Below are positions 55,714-64,000 of a stretch of 64,000 nt of DNA, in pieces. The stretch is from Nephrocerus scutellatus (taxonomy: Eukaryota > Arthropoda > Insecta > Diptera > Pipunculidae): contig OX352761.1 of NCBI GenBank assembly GCA_947095585.1, positions 94,321,333 through 94,385,332 on the forward strand. The letters are read 5' to 3'. How positions within the stretch are numbered: the first letter of the stretch is position 1; each line of letters starts with the position of its first letter. The notes below the pieces were generated by a model. The model did not search any database and was not told where the DNA came from. It saw nothing but the letters and a program-made list of their open reading frames with translations. Made by a program: the position numbers and the translations under genes.

Positions 55714-57792
55714 ATGGCAAGGATGTTGCAACGTAAAGCTCTGCTATTTATTTTGCCAGTACTTATTGTGATATTTCAAATAGCCGTAGCACTCGGAACA
55801 TCAAATTTTCATCAAAATTATCCACCACCGCATTATGGTAATAGCTTAACAGGATTTGCAAATACAAGAATCGAACCACAAACTTACTATCCTTCGCCAT
55901 TTCCTCCGCAAGACAACTATGGTAAAATTAATTCAAATAATTTTGGACCCTACATTAGTAGCAGTAACATAGATGATTCAGACATCCATTATCAAAGTGG
56001 AACGTCAAGCACATTCGACGGTCAATATGCAAATAATTTTGCATTTCCGGAATTGTCTTCAACTACCGCAACAGCGGATGAGTATCCTCAAAAGGTACAA
56101 GATTACGATGGAGTTGCATTTGGTGTAGCGTCATTCGCTGGTAACAGGAATTTAATACCAATACCGGAGAACCAGCATGGCCATTTTTCGAGCAGTAATT
56201 TTGTACCCATGCAGAACCACGAGCAGTTCTCGCTACTGACACAAAAAGACACCCAACAATATCAGCATCGGCATAATTCTGGAGTAACGGCCGCTACGTT
56301 CGATGATCAATATAACGCATCAGCATTCGGTGCTAGAAACAACAACAACAAACTGCTATCAGCTCATGCTTTCACTTTTCCCCAGGGTGTCAGCGAAGCA
56401 GCTGACGAATTTATAGTTGAATCTATTGCCGGTAACGATAACAACGGCTACCGAAACAGCACAGATATGCATTCAAACGGTATGGCAACAGCCGCTTCGC
56501 CCCCTTCTAAAATACTTAATTACAACAATGATCCACAGTTGTATTTATCAGAACGGCGTCAGAAAGCCACAACTGACAATCATCAGCTGAATCAGCTTCA
56601 AGCCGTTCAGCAGACGGCTGATGCTCTACAGCTCCAAGCAGCCACGTACAATGCGGGAGCGAAAGTGTCATATGCCAATGGAATGAAAGCTGCGTTTCAA
56701 ACTCAGCCGAAGCCTCGCTATCAGCACTTTATAGACGACTTTCCCACAATGATACGCAAAGATGCACCCCCGCACCATGGTGAAAAACGCAATATAAGGA
56801 ATGAGTATGACAGTCAGTTGTTTAGTAACACAGAAGCAGAAGCGATTGCTACTACAAAAGTTGGACAAAGAAACACCAGTCAACAAGAAGAAGCCCAAGT
56901 CCACAATATAAGTAATGAAGGTTTTCCATCAAAGTCGTCGTTATCTAATAACAATTTAGTTCCAGAAAGTTCAGCAAGTCGGTCGTACTACGTATTTGAT
57001 AACGGTGACGTACGTAATGGGCAGGGGGATTTCGCTGCTATCTCCTCTCTTTCCAATTTCGATGTAAATAATAATCAGCTGCAGCTGAATCAGCTACAGA
57101 ATGAGCATATGACCCAGCAACCCCAAGAGGAAGAGCTGTCAACTGCCACTTTAAATCGAATTCATTCAATCGGCGATGCAGTACACGACCAGCAGGTTGA
57201 GAGCCACAGCCAACAACAACAGCATGCCAGTTATCAGCATCGACTTCAACATGCACAACCTCCACCACTTACAGTAGCTACGCTTCATCCAGTAGTGCCA
57301 TTGCCATCTGATGGAATTCCAATCAGCAAACACGTCGAGATAACAAAACACATCCCAGTGCCGGTATATAAGCAAGTTCATGTACCGGTCAGGCTGCCCG
57401 TTCGCATTGAGATACCTCGGCCGGTGATTACAACAGTGCCCAGACGATATCCAATTCAAATTCCAGTGCCAAAAACTGTCGCTCTACCAGTGGTGAGGGA
57501 AGTTAAAATTCCAATCGAAAAACTACTGCCATTTCCTGTCGAACGGAAGGTTCCATATGTCGTCGAGAAGCGAGTGCCGTATCAAGTCGAAAAGCAAGTA
57601 CCAACGCCCTTATATTACCCGTATCCGGTTAAAGTACCAATGATCAAAACGATTCTGCACAAGGTGAAAAGCCATCCTCGGATGCTTGTCCCCCACTACC
57701 TAACTCCTTCCAACAGTGCATTCTCATTTAGCCATGCTGCACGACTGCCAATTGCCACCGGCGTTTCTAGAGTTAATCCGACCTGGATATAG
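55714..57792 (+). CDS. Secreted protein with Q/N/S-rich middle and VPV-repeat C-terminal domain
   Basis: The protein has 692 residues in one exon. The ATG (GACCATGG) has a good context and is the first after the predicted start site. Residues 1-26 form a signal peptide: basic RKA region, hydrophobic LLFILPVLIVIFQIAVA, likely cleavage after A26 or G28. Residues 30-525 are low complexity, rich in N, Q, S, H, Y and A, with few conserved features. Residues about 530-655 hold a proline/valine repeat domain in a K/R-x-VP-x-x-V pattern: HIPVPVYKQVHVPVRLPVRI, then 'PIQIPVPKTV' and 'KVPYVVEKRVPYQVEKQVP'. Cysteine is absent. VPV/KxVPxPVxK domains of this kind occur in insect secreted structural proteins of cuticle, eggshell or similar matrices, so an extracellular matrix role is inferred; the exact orthologue was not recognised. 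No membrane anchor follows the signal. Confidence 0.92.
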   Translation: MARMLQRKALLFILPVLIVIFQIAVALGTSNFHQNYPPPHYGNSLTGFANTRIEPQTYYPSPFPPQDNYGKINSNNFGPYISSSNIDDSDIHYQSGTSSTFDGQYANNFAFPELSSTTATADEYPQKVQDYDGVAFGVASFAGNRNLIPIPENQHGHFSSSNFVPMQNHEQFSLLTQKDTQQYQHRHNSGVTAATFDDQYNASAFGARNNNNKLLSAHAFTFPQGVSEAADEFIVESIAGNDNNGYRNSTDMHSNGMATAASPPSKILNYNNDPQLYLSERRQKATTDNHQLNQLQAVQQTADALQLQAATYNAGAKVSYANGMKAAFQTQPKPRYQHFIDDFPTMIRKDAPPHHGEKRNIRNEYDSQLFSNTEAEAIATTKVGQRNTSQQEEAQVHNISNEGFPSKSSLSNNNLVPESSASRSYYVFDNGDVRNGQGDFAAISSLSNFDVNNNQLQLNQLQNEHMTQQPQEEELSTATLNRIHSIGDAVHDQQVESHSQQQQHASYQHRLQHAQPPPLTVATLHPVVPLPSDGIPISKHVEITKHIPVPVYKQVHVPVRLPVRIEIPRPVITTVPRRYPIQIPVPKTVALPVVREVKIPIEKLLPFPVERKVPYVVEKRVPYQVEKQVPTPLYYPYPVKVPMIKTILHKVKSHPRMLVPHYLTPSNSAFSFSHAARLPIATGVSRVNPTWI

Positions 57793-58090
57793 GCCGACAA
57801 AGATAGTCTTGTCTGCCGTTAGATAAAGAATGCATCGTTTTGTGTTTGTTTGTTTGTTGCTGCTTTTATTGAGGTAGCAAAGATATTTTTTTAATATTCT
57901 ATGTATGTAGCAGCATCAGATTTCATATTCCCAACATTTGAATGTGGCGGAATCAGAAGTTGGTAAGATCCGAACTGTGTTTTATCAGATAAACATACAT
58001 ACGTATATAGAAATGGATCTAAATAACGAAATAAGGATTATTTCACAAATTCTTACTATATACTATTTATTTATATTTTTCAATTTTCCA

Positions 58091-58096
58091 AATAAA
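58091..58096 (+). terminator. Polyadenylation signal
   Basis: AATAAA about 300 bases after the stop, followed by a T/GT-rich stretch (58119-58147). It gives a 3' UTR of about 320 bases for the VPV-repeat gene. Confidence 0.6.
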
Positions 58097-58119
58097 TAAT
58101 TATATTATTGATAAATTTT

Positions 58120-59094
58120 GTAATTTGTTTTTTTTATGAAGTCTGTTATACTGCAAGCATACGCAAATTATATTAACTGGCTGATAAACGCCAACGAGGT
58201 TAACTTAAAAACTGGTCTTACCATTCAATAGACGTCGAATTAATATTTGATATATCACATTTTTAACTTTTCAATTGATTTCGATAATAAACTTAAAATT
58301 GATTTTTCCCCAAGATCAATTTACTAACAGTACATCAAAAGTAGTTAGTTGCGTCAAGGAAATGTGCCTTGTTTGGTTAGATGGTTTTTTTCTTTCAGTT
58401 AATGAGGTCTCCACTTAAATTATACATGCGGACGGACGGCAGATAAGCAATTAACTTTTGAAGCGTTTGAGCTTACACCGATGTGAAGGCGACATATCTC
58501 TACATAGAACATACATATATAATAATAAAACAATTTCCGAGTACCTACTTCAAGCAGCAGTAAAGTTATAAGAGGGCCTATCACAAGTTCACACCCTGAT
58601 AAGGTACTAATATGTTCACAAGTTCACTGTTTTGAAGAAAATTAGTGGGATAGAGGCACGATGCTGTAAACAAAGGGATACATACATTGTTCATTGTTAA
58701 TTAAAGTGTGTTGTTATAATATATAATCATACAATTTCCATTAAAGCCAAATGTCCTCATTGTACACGATTGAACACTAACACTGGCCGATACACAAAGC
58801 ATAAAAAGTATAGCATTTGCTGTGCAAGAAATCCATTTTCAGCAAATTTTAGTAAAGATATATGTATGACAATAATTAGCAGTTCTTCTCTTCACACATT
58901 TTGTGCCCGGATTTTGAGGTTTCCAAACACCTGCGATTATTTTACTAGGATTGCATAGTGGAGCAGAAATAAGAAAAACTAGACGGTTTTAGTTTTTCAA
59001 CAAAAGTTAGCAGCCAGCTTTTGTGTTTTTTCATTGCGTCAAACAATAACACTTTTGCAGTGATGATGATGTTTTTAGGCAGGATTATTAGTAC
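58120..59094. other. AT-rich spacer, nothing recognised
   Basis: No supported gene. Confidence 0.4.
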
Positions 59095-61810
59095 GGAGCT
59101 GGGGGTTCCATATTAAAGAGGCAGGCAGTTAGAGGAACACCGCAAGGAGGTGTATTATCCCCTCTCCTCTGGAATATAGTAATCAAAGAATTACTGTTGA
59201 AACTGGAAGGAGAGGGGATAAAAGTGGTAGCGTATGTAGCAAAAATAAAAACACGGAGTAGTCGCTCTGGAAAGCCACTAAGAAATTAAAGAGACCAATC
59301 ATTCACATTCCTCCAATCAAACAACTGGATGGAAAGTAGGCAAAAAGTAACAAGCAAAAAGCTGAAAGATTTGCAGAGTATCTGGAAGAAATTTTTCAAC
59401 CAAACCAAGGAGAGCATGACGATTCGCCTAGCGAAGAACTAGCTGAAGAAAATAAAGAAATACGCACCACATCGTCATCTGTACTAAGAAAAGAAATAAA
59501 AACTTTACATGCGAAAACAGCGTCAGAATTTGAATTGATAGCTGGTAAAATTCTCAAGTAACTCCCAGAAAAAGGAATCGCGAAGCTTACATCAACATCA
59601 TCAACGCTGCATTTAAATTAAAATACGTTCCACAGTTATGGAAAGTAGCTGAAGTTATCATGATAGCCAAACCGGGAAAACCACCTCACGAAGCTTCATC
59701 CTATAAGCCAATTTCTTTCAAACTTTTAAAAAGGCCGCTACCAGCTTTAGAACGGAAACATATTATTCCAGACCACAAATTTCGCTTTCGAGTGAAACAT
59801 TCAACCATTGATCAGGCACACCTAATAACAAACATTGTTGAAAAAGCGCTTGAAGAGAAAAAAGTTTGTTCTACAGTCTTCCTTGATGTAGCACAAGCAT
59901 TTGATAAAGTTTGGCATGAGGGATTAGTCTACAAACTAAAAAAGATATTACCCAACGAACAGGCTGAAATTCTAAGATCATACATTTTGGACAGATACTT
60001 TCGCATAAAAGAGAAAGACACATATTCGGAGCTTAAAGAAACCAAAGCGGATGTACTCCAAGGGAGTGTTCTTGAGCCAATATATTACGAATACGATATT
60101 CCAACAATAGAATACAATTCGATTGCTACGTTTGCTGATGACACGGCTTTAATGGCAGTTGCGGAAAGTAATGTGGACTCAACTCGTAAACTACAAGAGG
60201 CGATCTCGCATATTCAAAATTGGACAAGAAAATGGCGAATACGATTAAACGAATCAATACATGTACATGTGTATTTCACAAATAAAAAAGTTCAGCACAT
60301 ACTAGTGTATATTAACAACGAAGCCATACCATACGCAAATTGTACAAAGTATCTTGGTATGAATTTGGATGCGAAACTTCGATGGAAAGCCCATGTCAAG
60401 AAAAAAAGAGAGGTATTCGCTACAGAAAAATGTACTGGATGATAGGAAGACAATCTTTTCTATTAACTTAAAATAAAATGTTGCTTAACAAGAAAGTCAT
60501 AAAACCCATATGGACTTATGGTATTCAACTTTGGGGTTGCACCAAAAAAAGCAACATTCAAATAACCAAACGATTTCAAAACAAGGTGCTAAGAAACTTT
60601 GTAAATGCACCTTTCTATATTCGGAACGATGACCTTCACAGGGACCTAGGCATGGAATGCATACTGAATGAAATACATAGATTCGCTAAAAAGCATGCGG
60701 ATCGGCTTCACCACCACACGAACCCCGACCCCACCCCGATCTTGGACTACACAAACCTAGTTGGGAGACTAAAAAGAATCAAACCTTTTGAACTAGTGCA
60801 GCATATATAATATAATCATGTACAGTATAAGTTTGCTTCAAAGCTTTAAACTTTTAATTTTGTATTCTTTATTAATTTAAGTCAAAACAAAATTGATTAT
60901 TAGTCTAGGGACTAGATTGTAATATTTTACTAACATTACCAAATGTTTTTCAATAAAAAAAAATTTAGCGTATTTATGATGTAGCGTTAGCTTTCTCAGG
61001 AAAATACCTCAGAACGATTAAGGAGGTTATGCAAAATGCCGCCTTATCGTTAAAGAATGGCCAAATAAAAGCGGCCTGGGCGTCAACGCGAATGAGACAG
61101 AGCTTGTCCTTTTCACCAGGAAATATAAAATTCCAACAGTTTATCCGCCAACACCAAATGGTAGCCCCTTAATTTTTTCCGATAAAGCAAGATTTCTTGG
61201 GACAATCTTGGACAGGAAACTGGAAACATAATATATAATATATAAGAACGAGTAAATAAAGCGAATATTGCTTTATACTCATGCAAGAACGCCATTGGTA
61301 AAAAATTGAGTTTGAAACCAAAGCTGGTACACTGGGTCTACACATCGGTACTTAGACCAATACTACTGTAAAAATTTGTAAAATTTGAATCTTTTTATTT
61401 ATAACTTTCTAACTGGTTAATTTCAATTTTAATTTTTAGGGGTAAGCGTATGGTGGCCAGCTATGGAAAAAACCACGTATAAAAATATACTGCCTTCTAG
61501 TGAAACACGCGAGAAGGATGGGTGTCGAATATAATGAAGCTGCATAGACGAGGAGGAGGAGACCATAGAAAATCTTCTCTGTTCATGTCCGGCACTAATG
61601 CACAGAAGGCACAGACACTTAGGTAAGCGGTTAATGAATAACCTATAAGATCTCGAAAACAGCAAAGTGCGAGATATACTTCGATTCATTAAGGACTCTG
61701 AATGGATCATCTGAAAATGGGAAGTGTATAAGATCCTGTGGTAATACAAAGGACCGCGAATGGTCTAAGTGAGCATTAGCTGCCACCATAACCAAACCTA
61801 ACCTAACCTT
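59095..61810 (+). mobile_element. R1/LOA-like LINE interrupted by a jockey element
   Basis: The left part (59095-59235) encodes 'RGTPQGGVLSPLLWNIVIKE' and 'LLLKLEGEGIKVVAY'. The right part (from 60966) resumes with a broken ADD, 'VALAFSGKYL' (frame-shifted), 'LGVNANETELVLFTRKYKIP', 'ANIALYSCKNAIGKKLSLKP' then 'KLVHWVYTSVLRPILL', and 'GVSVWWPAMEKTTYKNIL'. The end has a histidine/cysteine block ('ETIENLLCSCPALMHRRHRH') and 'VRDILRFIKDSEW'. Its 3' end is ACCAAACCTAACCTAACCTT at 61791-61810. An AT-rich insertion (61371-61438) further breaks the frame. Confidence 0.82.
59236..60965 (+). mobile_element. jockey-clade LINE, 5'-truncated, nested
   Basis: ORF2 pieces: 'LWKATKKLKRP' (59257-59290), 'KAERFAEYLEEIFQPNQGEH', then one frame 59660-60442 with 'MIAKPGKPPHEASSYKPISF', 'STVFLDVAQAFDKVWHEGLV', the catalytic FADD (60131-60142) and 'YLGMNLDAKLRWKAHVKKK', and a second frame 60478-60810 with 'IWTYGIQLWGCTKKSNIQI' and 'DLGMECILNEIHRFAKKHAD'. 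It ends in AATAAA plus an A run at 60952-60963. TAGCGTAT on both sides (59228-59235, 60966-60973) is the target duplication. Several changed RT positions (VLQGS for PQGS) and frameshifts make it inactive. Confidence 0.9.
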
Positions 61811-62124
61811 GGTCAAAAAATTATTTGCTCTGGTTTGATCAGACTTTCAATGAGTATTATTGCGGCTTGGCCTATACAAATTAATTTTACCTAGGAGGTG
61901 CCTTGTAGGTGTAGTACTAAATTACCACGCTATGTATATTTAAAATTTTTACTAAGGAATACACTATACAGCTTCTATGTCTAAGCCCAGACTATTATAA
62001 TTGGATCTCCAATGGTTAAAACATTTAGATCAGTCATTACATAAAGTAATTAATGTAAAAATCAAAAATTACTTATACGTGTATTAAGTTCAATGTCAAT
62101 AAAAAGTTAAAAGTAAAGTCTAGT
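61811..62124. other. AT-rich spacer, nothing recognised
   Basis: No supported feature. Confidence 0.4.
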
Positions 62125-62440
62125 GGAATAAAAAAATATAAAATTTGTATAGGTTCCCCCCGATAAAACAACCCGGGGCCCGATCACAACCAAATTTTTA
62201 CAAAAAATATAAAACTTGAAGAAAAATTTTGTTAAATATTTGAACGGGAGACCCCCAACCCCGCGGTCTGAGGGCCCCCAAATAATAGAAGGTGTTGTCA
62301 TCGGAGATACACATGTGTGCAAGCTTTGAATATAATCGGTCGTTAAGAACTCGCTTAAAAATTTATCACAAAACTTTACCAGCCAGCCAGCCATCAGCCA
62401 CGGGCACGCGTAGTTAATATTGAGAATTTAAAAACCAATA
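62125..62440 (+). repeat. Arm-family repeat, outer half
   Basis: One to two units (AACCAAATTTTTACAAAAAA, GGGCCCCCAAATAATAGAAG), CATCGGAGATACACATGTGT, the AGCC repeats, CACGGGCACGCGTAGTTAAT and ATTGAGAATTTAAAAA. The inner end is missing. Confidence 0.8.
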
Positions 62441-64000
62441 CCTTCTAAAGATTTTTGTAGCCCCATCCTTATTTCCTTAATACCGTTGTGGAAACTGGCG
62501 TCTTTTGAAGTGAATAACTGATTTTCTTCCATTAACGTCGTTGAATGATGGTGCTCAAATGTTCATGACCAGTTTTCTGTTTAGAACAACGCTAGAATGT
62601 TAGAATGTAGAGGTAATGTGAATCTTCATTTTAGGTTGTTACGCCTTTCAGACTACCACAATTTCGATATTCAAAGATTTATCTTCTTTCTTTAGGATTT
62701 AGACAAAGTGAGCACTTCCTTTGTGTGACAACAAGCAACATTGAGTAGATCGTGTTTCTTATGTGATCATACAGTTTCTTTGCGTACGAATCCGTTTTTT
62801 CGATGTGTGTAAAAAACCTTAAAAAGAACGAGATTTTTTAAAAATGATTAAGGAGCATTTTTCCCTACCGAAAGAAAATATACATTCTTCTCCTTGCGTG
62901 TCGAAGTCATAGACATACACAATTTCTAAGAGCATCAATGCACAATCGTCCACTGTAGCCCCTTGACAGAAATTATGCTTTCCCAAGTACTTACATACTA
63001 CACGATAACACCTTGCTTTACTTGCTTTAACCCTATTTTTATGGGGTGATACACAGTAAAGTTGCGGAAAATTAATGAAAGTGAGTACCTTTTGCTCTCA
63101 GTAAAGCACTTGCTGTGGAAGCAAAATGAGTGCAAGTAGTTAACAAAGTGCTGCTTACACCTGCTCAGCTGGTAAAGTCATTTGAGATAGTGCTTTTATG
63201 GCGATTATGGTGAATTCCATAAAATACCTCACCAACAATGGGAGGTAACGGCAACTCTTAAAAGGGTTTATTATTTCGCCTCAAAACGCACACACAATGA
63301 TCGTTAGCCGATGGTCTGCAAGTTAATCCCAAGTGACGATTAATTTTTAATTTTTATCTTTTTATTTCAAATATTTTCACAATTTAAAATGTTTTGTACT
63401 TAAGGTAAAAGCGACAGACAAGGCGAAATGAAGTATGCGGGTGAATCTGCGGGTGAATTTTGCCAAAACCTAGAAGTAAAGATTGTGTGAAAAAATAGGA
63501 TCATCCACTTGGATTTAAAATATTCACAACTTCTGTATGGTGTGTAATGTATATTGTTAGAACCGTTTATATCTCACATAATTTGTTCCCAGTAAATATT
63601 TTAACCACAAAATAGGTTTGTCTTTCGTCTTGACTTAGATAAAGTACGAGATATATTAGCAGTCCGTTTCTGTTAATAGGGATTTGGCCAATTCTTGAAA
63701 AAGTTTTAAGCTTTATTATTATTATGTTTCGGCAGAGTTAGAAATAGAAGGAACGAGACGAGAAGGCAACGATGACTTTTGAAACATTTAAAAGATGAAA
63801 AATTTGGGGTAACCATACCGCTATGTCTTTTAGTACTTTGAATTGTCTTGCCACTTCTCGGAGACGAAAACGAAAAAATAATAAAACAAATATTCATAAA
63901 TTTGATAGTTCCCCATCAGGCACCTCCCTAGTTGGTGGATAAGGGAATGCCCTTTCAGATATGAGAGGTACTGTGGAAATGAGTTACGTGTGGCGATCAA
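62441..64000. other. 1.5 kb without a recognised feature
   Basis: Chance-length open frames only. No repeat shared with the window and no promoter could be supported. Confidence 0.4.

Noticed and set aside
57038..57459. Antisense genes within 55714-57792
   Set aside because: Minus-strand frames are shadows of the Q/N-rich and VPV-repeat coding sequence.

Overview
The window looks like AT-rich intergenic DNA from a higher (brachyceran) fly. The evidence is TATA/TCAGT core promoters, a protein ending like dipteran histone H2A, and a repeat load of RTE, jockey, CR1-like and R1/LOA/I-like non-LTR retrotransposons, hAT relics and a tRNA-derived SINE. The species cannot be fixed from the sequence alone. 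Only two loci look like intact host genes; most of the remaining interpretable sequence is layered, decayed mobile DNA.

Host genes. (1) 55714-57792 (+) is a single-exon gene with a well-placed TATA box and initiator, a signal peptide, a long Q/N/S-rich middle and a C-terminal domain of VPV/KxVPxxVEK repeats. It is probably an extracellular structural protein. (2) 47992-48240 (+) encodes 82 residues: a hydrophobic, signal-peptide-like leader joined to the C-terminal 61 residues of canonical histone H2A, followed by an ordinary polyadenylation signal. It has no histone-fold N-terminal half and no visible histone 3' stem-loop. This is the most unusual object in the window. A possible orphan exon lies at 24686-24919.

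Layout. 1-7600: RTE and CR1-like LINE fragments and one SINE. 7649-8783: a non-autonomous hAT-type element with 14-bp TIRs, near-perfect 8-bp target duplications and CAAGAC-repeat subterminal arrays. 9.8-20 kb: a gag-like relic, 118-bp tandem repeats, a second RTE copy, solo copies of an 'arm' repeat and a further tandem family. 20435-24448: a composite in which hAT transposase remnants sit between two inverted arms built of ~120-bp tandem repeats (Foldback-like), itself interrupted by a CR1-like insertion. 25-33.5 kb: SINEs with clear target duplications, a 47-bp RTE stub with its own target duplication, and a 2.6-kb CR1-like relic. 36.4-47.8 kb: a solo arm, the longest RTE copy (endonuclease to tail, minus strand), a 197-bp palindrome, and further LINE fragments including one nested pair. 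47.9-48.3 kb: the H2A-derived gene. 49.8-54.6 kb: R1/LOA-like remains, a TA microsatellite, SINEs and an RTE fragment. 55.1-58.1 kb: the structural-protein gene. 59.1-61.8 kb: an R1/LOA-like LINE whose YADD box was hit by a jockey insertion. 62.1-64 kb: a last solo arm, then nothing recognisable.

No LINE copy is intact. All show frameshifts, stops or deletions, so activity in trans from elsewhere in the genome must explain the younger SINE insertions. Boundaries of degenerate repeats are good to roughly 10-50 bases unless a target duplication fixes them.
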